From: Dermanyssus gallinae
Lineage: Eukaryota > Arthropoda > Arachnida > Mesostigmata > Dermanyssidae
Direction: 5' to 3'
Assembly: GCA_003439945.1 (NCBI GenBank)
Contig: QVRM01005960.1
Location: 1-64,000, forward strand
DNA: 64,000 bases
Shown here: positions 45,610 to 57,493 of the stretch, piece after piece
Layout: each line of letters starts with the position of its first letter
Numbering within the stretch: the first letter of the stretch is position 1
The notes under the pieces: generated by a model
Seen by the model: only the letters and a program-made list of their open reading frames with translations
Told to the model about the DNA's origin: nothing
Database searches by the model: none
Made by a program: the position numbers and the translations under genes

Positions 45610-45817
45610 GTATTCGGTGTCCAGTATGTTCACGCGTCGTGTTACCTCACGACTGCGAACTTCACCTCGTGTTGTGCCTCACGAAGCCGTCGCTCGCCTA
45701 CAACGAAGAGCTAATCGTCGAAACTCGGCCGGACTCCGAGTGCGTGATCTGTTTGGAGGAATTTTCAGCTGGACAAACGATCGCCCGACTGCCCTGTCTT
45801 TGCATCTATCACAAAAG
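45610..45817 (+). CDS. ZNRF1/2: E3 ubiquitin-protein ligase ZNRF1/ZNRF2 homologue, exon 2 (residues 171-240)
   Basis: This exon carries the diagnostic part of the ligase. Gly171 is completed by its first two bases. A C2HC-type zinc finger follows (Cys174, Cys177, His189, Cys193), then Leu-Thr-Lys-Pro-Ser-Leu-Ala-Tyr-Asn, close to the Leu-Thr-Lys-Pro/Leu-Ser-Lys-Pro segment of ZNRF2/ZNRF1. The RING starts Cys215-Val-Ile-Cys218-Leu-Glu-Glu and continues with Thr-Ile-Ala-Arg-Leu-Pro-Cys233-Leu-Cys235-Ile-Tyr-His238-Lys, identical to vertebrate ZNRFs from Thr227 to Lys239. The RING binds the E2 enzyme; the zinc finger directly before it is the hallmark of the family. The exon ends in phase 2 within Ser240. 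Its donor is GTAGTT at 45818, weaker than consensus. An in-frame TAG lies directly after the exon, so retention of intron 2 would truncate the RING. Confidence 0.97.
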
Positions 45818-45982
45818 GTAGTTTTGCTTGCTTCTTCCCACTCTGCGACTAGAAACACATACTACATGCGGAACTTGACGAGTGTGCAACAAGCTAGGTA
45901 CCAATGGACAGGCAAAAAAGCAGCAGCAACCTCGCATGGGCTCGCTGGGAGCTCGCAATCTAATCACACAACAATTAGCTGA

Positions 45983-46910
45983 TGGATTAAGTATTCGACT
46001 AACAAACGGGTCAACTAAGTAGCCGCTCGATCAAACACTGTCATTGCGTTCGGGCCAGGTCCTCGATAAACGAGAATATAGGGTGCTTGTTGTAGCTCTT
46101 CTGCCGACAGCTATGGTAATGGTGTGCGCCCTGCTATCGATCAAGTCAGCTCGATAGCGTAGCTATGTGTCGAGTCAAGCTCAATCTGACGCTTATGTGA
46201 TATCGAACTCAAGTCTCCTCTAGAAGAATTGCATCGAAAGGGCACGTGTCGCGCGTCGGAAGATCGAATCTCCGATCTAGCTGCGGGGGGTTCGCCCGTT
46301 TGACGCGTTACGAGTATTATTTGATTAAACTTGATTTTGATGCATGCGAATGCTTCTGATAAAACTGACTACCAAATGAAGAGCCGAAACGGGAGGCTAC
46401 TAGAAGAAAGAGACAGCCGCCAAACAAATACAAGCACTAAAGACGGACGTGATCCGCTTCGGTTTTCATTTCAGTTAACGAAGAACACTAGTTACACGCG
46501 CAGAAACAATTTCCGCTTGTCAGAATTTACAACAAAAAAAAACTTATTGTTAAAAAGGTCCACATAAAAATGCAGCATTTATAAGTCCTGTATATGGCAA
46601 AATCCGAAAACATATTTCGTCTGACTTTATCAAGTAGTTATATAAGATTTAATACCGGGTGAGAGGCGGGGGATGGGAGTGGGAAAGAATATATATACAA
46701 GTCAGAATAACACTAATAATAGTTCGAGTTACAAGCTTTGCTACAAGTAGACGAATGGTCGAGAAAAGATTGCAACGCAATAGCTTACATATTATCATTA
46801 TTATGTAGTGATATAACGACGCGTCGCATCACCTTTGTCTGTCACCGGTGTTCCAAAACAGCTCATCATTTTGTCATTATGTTCGCTGTTGTCAGTGATA
46901 GTAGTATGTG
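45983..46910. other. Intronic sequence without recognised features
   Basis: Unique DNA. Short open frames are not recognised. Confidence 0.5.
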
Positions 46911-47204
46911 ACGACGCGGTCTAGGGGACTAGTGCGCTAGTCATGGTTGTCATCTACCGAGGTGTCGCCGGTTCGATCCCTGTTGTTGATCGAATTTTCT
47001 TGGAGCGATGCTCATTGAGTAGATAGATGATAAGCCATACCGCTGAGAGTCAGCGGTCATGCTGCCACAAGGACTGTTGGGGAAAGCCTAGTTATCTTAA
47101 CATGTCCGGTCCCTCGGTGCATTGAAGATTTACCTCAGGTTAAGTTCCAAGCCCGTAGGGGACGGAGAACAGGCTAGATTAATTAAAAACAACCTCCTTA
47201 AAAA
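46911..47204 (+). mobile_element. SINE family A, full-length copy
   Basis: This is the best-preserved copy: ACGACGCGGTCTAGGGGACT, GTGCGCTAGTCATGG, box B GGTTCGATCCCTG, GCGATGCTCATTGAG, CTGCCACAAGGACTGTTGGG, ATGTCCGGTCCCTCGGTGCA, and the end AATTAAAAACAACCTCCTTA. Its length is about 294 bp. It has no coding capacity and is likely to be retroposed by LINE machinery. Confidence 0.9.
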
Positions 47205-47944
47205 ATGTTTAGTTCTAGTGATAGTAGTAATAGTAGTAGTCGTAATACTAAATATTATTATTTATTTATTAACACCCGGGCTGGGTAAGTGTGGATATGT
47301 TACTACACAGTTTTTCGACACAACAATCGATCTAGCGTTTTGCCAGTTCTGCTATGGACCGAACCGCCGGACAAACCGCCGCGTAATACTAAATATATGG
47401 TGACATATAGCTATGGCGATTCGGACATTTTGAGCTCTGCAGTAACCGGAGCCAGGGAAAGGATGTATGTATTGCGGACGAAACACCCGAAATGAGATGA
47501 TTTTCTGAGACAGAAACGTTACGTGTAATGTAGCGCGCGCCACTGTTATCGTTGAAGACTAAGTGATAGACGAGTAGTAACAATAATAATAATAACAAAA
47601 CAACAACATCAACAAAATATTTAATTATTGATTACATTGAATAAATGGTTTGGTTCTGTAAAAACAACTACAAAAGGCATATCAACGGTATCACATCATC
47701 TTCTAGCTACTACTAACCATGCGAACGCATTCGTTTTCGAATATGCAATGCTGCGGCTGTAATGGGTCGTTTCGAACAACGCGTCACTTCAACGTTTTAC
47801 TCGGCTTTGGTCACACCAATGTTATATTCGCTTTTGTTTAACGCTGCTTTGACTCTCTCTCTCTCTCGCTCGCTCGTTCCCTTATTTTGCTATCTCTATA
47901 TTCTGTCATTTTCTTACTATATATATGTTTTTAAAAACTTTTCT

Positions 47945-47947
<3 letters not shown>
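47205..47947. other. Intronic sequence with short TAG/AAT repeats
   Basis: Short TAG triplets (47221-47240) and AAT/AAC triplets (47580-47615). No gene is recognised. Confidence 0.5.

Positions 47948-48003
<56 letters not shown>
47948..48003. repeat. (TA)n microsatellite
   Basis: 56 bp of uninterrupted TA. Confidence 0.95.
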
Positions 48004-48004
<1 letters not shown>

Positions 48005-49560
48005 CTGTGCGTGCGTAAAAAATTATTACCAAGGTGATGTAAACAAGCGCAGCAAGAGTGAGAGAACTGCCGTTCAAAGATCGACGCGGGTGAAATCTCT
48101 ACCCATTCTGTAGAGTTTCTGTTGCTTTGTATCGATTTGCTTACGAGTTCTAGAGTCTTACTCATTGTCGGCTGTCGCTTTGACGTGAACGCGAACATGT
48201 CCGCCGGTCGACAAAACGACAACGCGCTGCCCCTCATATCAATGATTAATTATCGGTGATAGTTGGTGCGCGTGCGTCCTCACAACATTGCCGTTGTCGT
48301 TGTTGACTGTACTCTCAGTTGACACCAACGCGATAGCGCACACTTATCCGCACTTATCTGTATGCCGCCGCTTCATCCCCCGTCCGATTGGTATACTCAA
48401 GCATTGACAACGTTACAGAATTCACTTCAACAACGAGCGACTGTCACGATGCTCGCCGATGAAAACGAAGCCACGGATGATCGCCACAACGACGACGACG
48501 ACATCTGTTCTAACTGTTGCTATGCTAGTTTAGCTCCTCCCCCCCCTCCATTCGACAAAAAAACACCCACACTTCGTGCAGACGCCCCACCCGCTTGCCG
48601 TTTAGGAATCAGGTCGCGTTCGTTTGGGTAATTAGCTATTTATTATGTTGTATCCTATCTAAGCTCTAAAGGAAGAACAAAATGAAGAAGATGGTGCGCA
48701 TAGCAGCGTCGCAAGCTCATCGCGAACGAACGTGAATGAAGGCAAGATAGATAGCACAGCGAAGTGCAAATCTGAAAGGTGTAGCTTAAATCCAACTTAG
48801 GCAAGTAACGGTCTCCTACGATCTCCTCGCTCGGTATCGTTGACAGCGCAGTGTCTGGCCGTCGCAGCCTCGCGGCGGCTGTTTAGTTGAGCTGGCTGGA
48901 CTGTTGTCTCTACTGCCGCGAGTTTCTATGAGTGATAGCAGAACATGGATTGTATTAGTCATCGTATAAATATATAGATGGGGGAGGGTGGGGGATCCGC
49001 TGGCCTTGTCTATTCGGGCTGGCGGGCACTCCCGCAAGAGGTCCGCGCGTAACTACGCGGGCGGCGGGAGTGTAAGTATCTCTCTCTTTTGTTATATATA
49101 TATATATATTCCAGATAAACAGGCTGCGCTAACATCGAACGCGTTTCCAACAAGATGAAGAGGAGCTAATTCTGGCATCTGTTTTAGTTAGAAGATTTCG
49201 TTCGCCTAGAAGGATAGAGATGAGAGACGACGTATGGACGGCGGGTCTGGGGCACTCGGCGAAAGCTGTATTGCGTTCTGAAGTCAAGAAATGTTTAACC
49301 AAACTAAGTGAGTGGCCTTTGGCCAGTTGGCCACTGTCGTAGGCCACTATCGGCCGTCCCGTCTTAGCATCGTCGCTGTATCTTTCTCTTTGTCTCTCTA
49401 GTGCCCGAGGCTTCGCCCGGTTTGTCCCTGTGCGAATGCCATACCATACGAAGTTCCATCACGCATGTGTTCGCATGCGAAGTCAATTGAATGATTCTCA
49501 ACTTGCGGATTTTATACGAACGAGAGAAGCGTATTTCGTCGAGCGTAGTGTAGTCTAGGG
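48004..49560. other. Intronic sequence, GC-richer in parts
   Basis: Short GAC repeats (48490-48502), a C run (48538-48546) and (TA)n (49094-49109). Open frames at 48362-48631 (+) and 49129-49347 (-) have ordinary composition but no recognisable domain or good initiation context, so they are not called. Confidence 0.4.
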
Positions 49561-49857
49561 CGGAAAGTTGTGAACGTCGCTCATGGCTTGGTCTCTGTCT
49601 GCTCTTGCTTGGATTTACGCACGCGGTGAGAAAGTTTTGCTATCGGAGACTGCTGGAGTTAGTGAAGAGCATTAGCGAGCAAAAGTGGGGGATAACCGCA
49701 TGAGTACGTCGGGCTGCTTGTAGTCGTGGTGGTTTCCTCTTTTCACTGCCCAGACTTCACTGCCCAGGGGCGTACAAGCGAGCTCGTCGAGTATGGTACA
49801 CACAGCGAGCGCACTCGTACCGAACAGACCCACACAGAGAGACATCTAGGTAGACCA

Positions 49858-50022
49858 ATGTTCGTGTACCAAGAACTGTCCGCTTGGGGGGTTGTTCTAC
49901 TTGCCTTCTTCGTAGTCGCCGCCGCCGCCCCCGCCGAGGTTAGCGAGGTCACGCCGGGCCAACGCGTCCCCCGGCTTCGAATCACCACGAGTCGCCTGCT
50001 GCTGCTCACCCTATGGGTGTAG
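49858..50022 (+). CDS. Candidate first exon or small ORF with a signal peptide
   Basis: From the ATG at 49858 (A at -3) a 54-residue frame encodes a typical secretory signal. A short polar start is followed by a hydrophobic core of about 12 residues (Val-Val-Leu-Leu-Ala-Phe-Phe-Val-Val) and four Ala before Pro-Ala-Glu, a plausible signal-peptidase site. After a short polar part the frame ends in a Leu-rich stretch and a TAG at 50020. It lies in a CpG-rich block (49560-50340) inside ZNRF intron 2, on the same strand. A donor such as GTTAGC at 49939 or GTGTAG at 50016 could make it a first exon, but I find no partner exon. Chance is a fair alternative. Confidence 0.22.
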   Translation: MFVYQELSAWGVVLLAFFVVAAAAPAEVSEVTPGQRVPRLRITTSRLLLLTLWV

Positions 50023-50189
50023 TGTGGGCGGAGTTCGTGGACTGCGGAGTTAGTCGAGCGGAGCGGCCGGCGGAATGCGTGGAAAAGCCGAGTGCAATAT
50101 TAGCCTTGTGCCGTAGCTAGTGTTGTGCCCGCGTCCTTGACCTGTCCGAACAACAGAGTTGCCGCCACGAGTATCGACAACGTTCACGA

Positions 50190-50206
50190 CCCCCCCCCCC
50201 CCCCCC
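50190..50206. repeat. Poly-C run of 17 bases
   Basis: A homopolymer of 16 to 17 C. It is the longest of several C/G runs in the window (others near 12030, 25971, 57838). Confidence 0.95.
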
Positions 50207-50390
50207 GCGACCCAACCCGTTTCCTCTGAGCAGCAGGTCCATTTGAAGTTGGCGACGCTTGTGTTTGCAACTGTGGCCAGTCCGAGGTAGAACTAGAGTT
50301 GGTGGACTTGAGGCAGTGATTGAATTAGGTGTTGCAGCGTGTGTCTGTATTGGTCAGTAACATTTTTTTCACAAACTATTAGTTTGTTTG

Positions 50391-50395
<5 letters not shown>

Positions 50396-50423
<28 letters not shown>

Positions 50424-51660
50424 CGCTTAGTAGGCGGGGGGGCATAGACGGGAGTACGACGTTCCAGGCTGAATATTAATTATGGAATTTACGGGGCAGG
50501 AAGGTACAAGGTACCTAACTTTACTTTATGCCCACACGCTCTTCTAACGTTTGCGTATTGTTTTGGCCAAGTATGGCGTTTAGCTGCCGTCACGTGATGC
50601 CATCGTTGTCTTGGTCCACAGCGGTGGTAAGATTTCTTTAAAAGTTTCGTACGCGAACGATGGCGCGATTTTACGCTGATGTTGTGGTTAAAATCGCTAA
50701 AATGAAGCGGTCTTTAGACCATCATTTTGTTTGTCTCTACCCAGGGAGCACTATGTCATATTTCGTCACGTACTGTATTTATGCAAAATAGCGTCGAAAG
50801 TAGAAGTTAAAAATTTCACATTAATATGTACAATAGTAGTGTCAGTTTAAGATATATATTTGTGGTAATTAGATGGAAGACTAGCATCAGACAGATTAAT
50901 TGCTGTCTCTTCGATTCAGTGGAATTGAAGCATCTATTACAAATATATAGTAGGTATGTGAATAGTCAATTAAAATATATAGTGGTGCAAAAACACGATA
51001 TGGCTGCCCAATATATCGTTGCTTATTGTATTCTTTACGCTGTGTTCGATTTTAGAGTTCAAAACAAAGCGTATCGATACACCACTATATGTATGCACTG
51101 TCTGGGTTTTGTAGCCAGTGCATACACTATACCTATATAGAAGTTAAGATTAGTGAAATATAATTAGGGCCGCAATATTTCACTAAAACAACTATATAGG
51201 TAGACTCATCCTTACCTAAATCTAAAAACCGGCACAATCACTTCCACTTAAAAACGCTAAAATGCACTTCAGACAGGCCTTTGCAATGGTGAACGCACTG
51301 CTAACCTATCTAACACTAGTGACGCGGCGAATTATAACAATTTTGCATCTTTTAAATGCAAAATGGAACTGTTTGACGGTGTTGGATCTCACAGTTCGGT
51401 CACACTGGTGGCCACGATGGTCTGTGACAAAACTCCCGTTAAAAAGCCAGATATAACTTGCGATCTAGGCAATTTAAGCGGGAGCTCGCACCAGTGCGAC
51501 CGTCCGGCTCAACAGCTGAGTAGAGACATGGATTTCCCTATCAGTCTAGTGTCTGGTGATTTATTAGTTAGTAACAACTGTTTCTGTGTGTGTGTGTGTG
51601 TGTTTGTTCCATTAACCTAACATTGTCTCCGTTGCATGCAGCTTCTGCATTTAGATCGCG
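50396..51660. other. Intronic AT-rich sequence
   Basis: (TA)n at 50396-50421 and a (GT)n at 51586-51604. Open frames at 50826-51140 and 51363-51620 look like ordinary AT-rich chance frames. Confidence 0.5.
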
Positions 51661-51717
51661 TCTGATAAAGTTTTGACGTTGTTTGTTGTTGTCGCTGTCG
51701 TTGTATGTTTATTACAG

Positions 51718-51775
51718 CTGCATCGATGCGTGGTTCCGCGTGAACCGGTCGTGTCCGGAACACCCGAGCGATTGA
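51718..51775 (+). CDS. ZNRF1/2: E3 ubiquitin-protein ligase ZNRF1/ZNRF2 homologue, exon 3 (residues 240-258 and stop)
   Basis: The first base completes Ser240. The exon then encodes Cys241-Ile-Asp-Ala-Trp-Phe-Arg-Val-Asn-Arg-Ser-Cys252-Pro-Glu-His255-Pro-Ser-Asp and TGA at 51773-51775. This is the end of the RING, with its last zinc ligands Cys241, Cys252 and His255, and is nearly identical to the C terminus of vertebrate ZNRFs, ending Glu-His-Pro-Ser-Asp like ZNRF2. The joined coding sequence is 777 bp, giving 258 residues against 227 for human ZNRF1 and 242 for human ZNRF2. The extra length is the Gln/His and Gly-rich parts of exon 1. The 19-residue exon is too short to be found by ORF length and was found by following the RING. 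Confidence 0.95.
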
Positions 51776-52137
51776 CTGATGGCGTTGAGCCGTGAACCCA
51801 GCCATGGCCACCGGCGCCGAACAGCGACTGAAGCCGCCGTCTGTAAGAGCATCCGAAGCGAATAATGAGGACGACGTGCCTAACTCGAGCTTCTTCCGAT
51901 TGTTGACCGCCATGATGCAACGGGTTCCCGGCCGAGGAACAGCGCGGGAGATTACTTGGACTTCTCGTGCTGCTAGTACTATCACTACTATTAGTACTAC
52001 TACTACTACTAATACTGCTACAACAATACTACCTGCAACAACAACAAAAACATGTAGCTGATCGTCGTTGATACCCGCCGTGGCTTCTCCGCCTGTCGCG
52101 CGCCCTTCACCGCTATCGCTGGTTCTGCTATGTTCCT

Positions 52138-52206
52138 TACAACAACAACAACAACAACAATGACAACAACAACAATAACAACAACAATAATAACAACAAC
52201 AACAAT
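52138..52206. repeat. (AAC)n/(AAT)n tract
   Basis: About 69 bp of AAC with AAT and ATG interruptions, roughly 360 bp after the ZNRF stop codon. Confidence 0.95.
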
Positions 52207-53328
52207 AATTTTCATCATCGCAGGCCGGTCATGCAGCGAAGAGCTTCGGCCAGCCAACAAGAAGCCAGAAGAAAACGAAACTGGAAGGCAGCTGAAATAG
52301 GTGGGCCAAAGCAGCTACTGCGCTGCGACTGCGGTGGTCCAAGTCCAACGCAGCAAGCGGGTCGACTAGAAGAAAAATAATAGTCACGGTCTCCACGGTT
52401 GGACGCGGCGGTGCAGTGCAGAGAGAGGTTCGTGTTTCGTGGCCGTGCGATGACGAGGAAACTGCTAGTAGGCTGGCCCGAACCTTTTAATCTTAACCCC
52501 CTGATGAGGTACATCTGATGAGGTTCACGATGTCGATGGCTTTGTTTTGGTGGGGACTTGGCGACCTGGGCTTGGACGAGGCGACAGTAACAGCTCACAT
52601 AGAACCTTAGTGAACAGCTTGGCACAGAGAAACGAAAGAGAATGAGAGAGAGAGATAAGAAGAGAAAGAGAGACATTTGGACGAGTGAGATTTTTGTGGC
52701 CATTCATTCAGTTGTGCTAGTTTATACGGCTTCATGGCTTGCAGCCCTTGTTTGCATCATGTGTGCATCTAGTGTGGCTAGGAAGACATGAGGTGGCGAG
52801 AGAGAGAGAGAGAGAGAGAACGAAAGAGTGTGAGTGTTGGTGAACCTGTTTACGAATGGATATATATATATATAATTTTTTTTGTATGAATGTTTCTGTA
52901 GCCGCGGTTGTTGAACTCAGTCAGTTCACTTGTTGACTTCCGCCTAGTCTCAGCCTTCAAAGCGCAAATAGTGTTTGACTTCAACGGGAACTGAGCGACT
53001 TTCAACCTGCAGAAACCAACAAACTCTAAAGTGGATTTCCATCGAGCGTTGACAGGACTCGTTGGCGGACATATGAGCAGGGCAAACGGGAGAGGCCGGG
53101 GGAGCTACAAAGGGGCGCATATGTCTATTGAAAAGTGGATTGAAACCTGCCGCCGGTTCTGACTGATTGGGCCAACGAAATAACGCTCAACAGATTCGTC
53201 CCAGGCAAAACGGAAGTGGCACTAATGGCGCGATATTAGACCGGAAGTGGATGATTATCAAGCAGCCCCACATAGACATACAGAACGGCTGCTGCTCAAC
53301 TGCGTGCAACTCTACGAACGCAGTAACA

Positions 53329-53334
53329 AATAAA
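53329..53334 (+). terminator. Candidate poly(A) signal, proximal
   Basis: AATAAA about 1.55 kb after the ZNRF stop, followed by a T-rich stretch (53426-53445). It is the first canonical signal on the + strand after the stop. Confidence 0.3.
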
Positions 53335-55433
53335 TTCTAGTCACCTCTTGTCGCAGGCTAGCCCACGACGGGTGGGTGCAGCTTTTTGGTTTCTCAATGC
53401 TGTGTCTGCCTCTCAGAACCTCTGTTTGTTTTTTTTTCTGTCTGTGAAATGTTAAATGTTGCTCGCTTGATCACTTGAAAACTCACGGAGCTTCTTCTTC
53501 TTCTAATAGTGCGACGAAGCAGTGCTGCTGGTGCCACCAAGTGGCGGGTGGTTCGGGTGAATCGGGCCCCGATGAATCAATTCGACGTCATGCCGATCGA
53601 TGCCTTCTTTTTTGCTGCTGCTGCTGCTAATGACGCACCGATTGAAGAAAATCAAGTAGTGACTTACTTCTTGATTACTTAAACGTACTCTCAAGCGAGC
53701 CATTGCCGTTCAGGCGGGACGCGAAGCGGGGGGCACCCAACTAGACCTGACTGCCTAGAACTTGCACTCAAGCGCCAAATAACTCACAGAAGGCTGATGC
53801 TGATGACGAGGAAGCCGGCGTTGACAACGACAACAACAACAACCAATTCCTGCCTACTAGCATTTCCAAGCCACTGCTGCTGCTGCTGATGCTAGCGGCC
53901 ATGCCTCAAGGGGTCCGTGATGGTTTGGCCATTTCGTGGCCCTAGCTCCCTCTTACCTGTATCACCTCCCCACCCTCTCACTGATTGCGAACTCACGGTG
54001 CATTCATTTGAAATGCAGCTGTTTAGCGAATGTGGCGGCCAGCCATAGTACACGAAGTTCACTTGGTGACGACGACGACGACGACGTATGAGCCCCGGGG
54101 GTATTCATGTGTGTCAACGAATGGAATACGTGTGGGTGTATGTACATTACCTGCGAGACACACCAAGTTGTTGTTATTACTACTACTGCGCCTTTCCCAC
54201 TTCGGGCCAGTCAACGGAAGGGGTGGTGGTAGGTAGGTTGACCCAGAAGATCCTTCTAAGGCTGATTAAGGTCCAGGACCAGGATAGCACAGTGTCAAGC
54301 AGGACCAGGACGAACGGGGTCTGTCTATGCTAGAGTCGTCCTCGGCCTCACTCAACAGATTTTAAAAGGTGGCGACGGCAGCGGCCCCCGCCTTCGGTGG
54401 TGAACGTGTTGTAGTTTCGGGGCGAGGTTAGCGAGGAGCGTGAACAGAGCAACTGAGGTTCAATATTTGCCTTCTATGTTCTCAGCCTTTGTTGACAATG
54501 AGCTAGAGAGAGAGAGATAGGATGGATTCGCGTGTTGTTCGTTTCACTAGCGGACGCTGTCGTCTGCTGTCCGGCGATTTATTCTCTATTCGAAAAAGTT
54601 CCCAGCACTGAACGGTGGAGGATGGACGGCGAAACACCTGTGCGAGTGTGGCTCGTGGTAACATATCTAACATTCACTTGTTGTACACGGATTGTGTACT
54701 TCGGACAAATCATCTAAACCAATGACCAGCGAACATTCATCTTTTCCATCACTACGACAACTACAACGATTAGTCATGTATAATAATGATGATGATAATA
54801 ATATTTGAACTAGTGCCAATAATATGGTAACACATATACGGCACATATTCGACACACACACACACCGGACAGCTGCTAGCAAGGCGATTAAATCCATTCG
54901 AGCAGAGATAACGATAAGCAGAAAGCGGCAGAAGAAGCGGCTCTGAGATGATAAACAGACGTACAGAGGAACCCCGAGAGCTCAGAGGGAGAGGGAGTAG
55001 GAAAGATATGGGATACGTTTGAACATGTATACATAAAAAGACATCATAGCTACGCTTACTCGCAGTAAGGAAAAACAGGAAGAACGGCACGCTATCGCGG
55101 TCGTTGTTAGAAGGAGGCCGTGAGAGCTGGAACCAAAAGAGAGGAGGTTAGATATACACTTAAATGGAACTGATTCCGACATGCAGTTGGTTGGTTACGA
55201 CAGCAGAAGCGACAGCGGACGACGGACGGACAAAAGAAACAAAGGCGGCGACGAATCTGTCTCTTAAGTACAAAACAATGCTACTACTACTACTACTACT
55301 AGTTAAGGACAAAAAAAGCAAGATAGACCACGATAGACAAGTAGCTAAACAAGCAGCAGCAAACAGACAAACAAACAGACTGATACGATTTACAGACGAA
55401 ATACAGACGAAATGTAATTAACGAAAATAGTGA

Positions 55434-55724
55434 ATGAATAGCGAAGCAAACGCCGCTGCCTGTTGGACTAGACAGTTGGAGATTCGATTAAGAGAAACGC
55501 AAGGAGACGATGAACAACAACAACAACAACAACAGCAGCAGCAGCAGCAACAACAAACAGAACAACAACAAAACACCATCGTTCTTTATATGAGAGAGCA
55601 TATTGATAATATACATTCATATGTCGATGAAAGCGCAAACAATGATACTTATGATAAATTGTCGCGTAGTCGTATAGATACGTTAGTATCGATGTCGGAC
55701 GACGACCAAGTAGATATCAGTTAG
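55434..55724 (+). CDS. Small poly-Gln open reading frame, unsupported
   Basis: A 96-residue frame starts Met-Asn-Ser-Glu-Ala-Asn, has an ordinary N-terminal 30 residues, then a run of about 14 Gln and a 60-residue acidic tail without repeats ending Asp-Gln-Val-Asp-Ile-Ser. The tail is less repetitive than other frames here. It lies in the probable 3' UTR of ZNRF with no promoter or splice evidence. I recognise no family, and it may be only the AAC/CAG repeat read in one frame. Confidence 0.15.
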   Translation: MNSEANAAACWTRQLEIRLRETQGDDEQQQQQQQQQQQQQQTEQQQNTIVLYMREHIDNIHSYVDESANNDTYDKLSRSRIDTLVSMSDDDQVDIS

Positions 55725-56145
55725 CGAGCGATGATGAGGAGACGTTCTCATGGGGTCGGTAGCGATGTGATTGATGGATAGCAATGAATACCGACAAATA
55801 GAGAACGCACGCGAGAAAATAAATGCGAGAGAGAGAGAGAGAGAGAATGACGGACGGAGGAACTCTGAGGCTGCGAGTCGACGAGGCACGAAGCAGTTAA
55901 CCTCATTAACTTTTAGTATGAAGAATTGCTTACACCCTAACAAGCCCTGCGGCAGTAGCAGGGTCCCGGATTGGCGGAACAGGCTGTCGCTATTTTCCGT
56001 TTCTCGAGCAGGTCCAGTCACCGCCAACTGGCTAATTGGTAATACGGCGACACTGTAGCGCCTTGCTTCCTTCCTTCCGTGACGAGGATGTTTCGAGACG
56101 CGATGGCCATGCTTTATGTCTGCAAGTTCTGTCATTAATGTTGAT

Positions 56146-56260
56146 GTTTTTGTTGTTGTTGATGTTGTCGTCGTTGTTGTTGTTGTTATTATTTTTATTA
56201 TTACTATTATGGTTGTTGTTGTTGTTCCTGTTATTGTAGTTGCTGTTATTGGTGGTGATG
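56146..56260. repeat. (GTT)n tract with ATT interruptions
   Basis: GTT, GTC and ATT triplets for about 110 bp, complementary in sense to the CAA/CAG tract at 55512-55580. Confidence 0.85.
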
Positions 56261-57383
56261 GTGGTAGTGTTTTCTTCGTTCGCTTTGCAGTTGTCTGGCA
56301 ATGAGATTGAACGAGGCACATCCGATTGTAATATGTAACCAGCTGAAAACAGACATGCCAAACGAAATACAAAAAACTAGACTGACAAGAGTAATATACC
56401 CATACGAATTTTACTTTTAATCATTACTACAGTAGTGTGGTCATCACGGAAATGCAAATTATAAGGAAAAGAGTGTGCGAAACTCAACGGGTGAACCAAA
56501 AATTCATTTGACTTATATATATATATATATATATACGTTAAGACTTCTCTACTTCAACAAAAACGCCGTGATACCGAGGGCTATGGTTGACTCGGTCAGA
56601 AAAAATTCGCAAGGCCGTTGCAAATGTTCTGAAGATTTCCATGTTGTACTATATATATATACACATACAGGAAAACAGAGCAATGTATAGAGAGAGGCGA
56701 TACTGATGTTGCCATAATAATTTAGCTGGCCATTGTTCTTCTGACTTTCGTTTTTGTGCGACGGCGCACTCCATGCATATTTCGATCGAACTGGCGTATG
56801 ACTTGATGACGAAATTCAAGATTATGGTTTGGATTAGCACTACCGCCACCAGCCGAACTGTTCGTGCACTGGTTAAGCTAGCGAGTCGTCGATGAGATGA
56901 GGTATGGGTCGGCGTTCTTGTCCCCGTTGGATGGGGAGGGGGGGACGCCTTCAGATTTCGATTCTTCAGAAGCCGAACAGCAGAAGCAAGACCACAGATT
57001 GAAGTCGACGATGACGGTGAGGATGAGGGATGATGAGGATGATGGTGATGATGATGATGAGGACGACGACGAGTGTGTGTCGTCGTCGTCGAACTCATGG
57101 GACTCGGCCCGGTTCCTCCAGTGATGTGATTGATGTAGAGTGATATTTAGGTAGAAAGGGTTTATGTGTATGACGACTTAGGTAGTCAGTGAGTCAGTCA
57201 ATCGGACGGTCGGTCGGTCCGTCAGCCGGTCAGTAGGTGGTGGTTAGGCCTCAAATACGAAATCTGATGACGATGAATGGGGGGTCGTTCGTGATGACCT
57301 CGGTATTACGGCCGAAGGCACCTTGAGGCGGTGAACATGCGGCAACCCTATGGCAAGTGAAGTTGATGTTGATGGCTGAAGGT

Positions 57384-57493
57384 TGGTGGTCGTGGTTTTG
57401 ATGGTCGTGGTTTGATGGTCGTAGTGTTGATGGTCGTGGTGTCGATGGTCGTGGTTTTGATGGTCATGGTTTTGATGGTCGTGGTCGTGGTGG
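57384..57493. repeat. 15-bp minisatellite
   Basis: About seven units of GATGGTCGTGGTTTT with one-base length differences. Confidence 0.85.

Larger units (their letters stand above)
45818..51717 (+). other. ZNRF intron 2 (5,900 bp, phase 2)
   Basis: The donor is GTAGTT and the acceptor is TATTACAG. The phase fits exactly: AG from exon 2 plus C from exon 3 makes the Ser240 codon, matching the His-Lys-Ser-Cys-Ile-Asp run of ZNRF1. The polypyrimidine tract before the acceptor (51672-51711) is an imperfect GTT/GTC repeat. The intron holds a SINE, (TA)n tracts and a GC-rich block at 49560-50340. Confidence 0.9.

Noticed and set aside
48362..48631. 89-codon frame with acidic and Pro-rich parts
   Set aside because: Weak start context and no recognisable domain or partner exon.
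55683..56372. 229-codon minus-strand frame
   Set aside because: The centre is Thr/Ile repeat from GTT/ATT triplets; the ends are unremarkable and no initiation or splice signal supports it.
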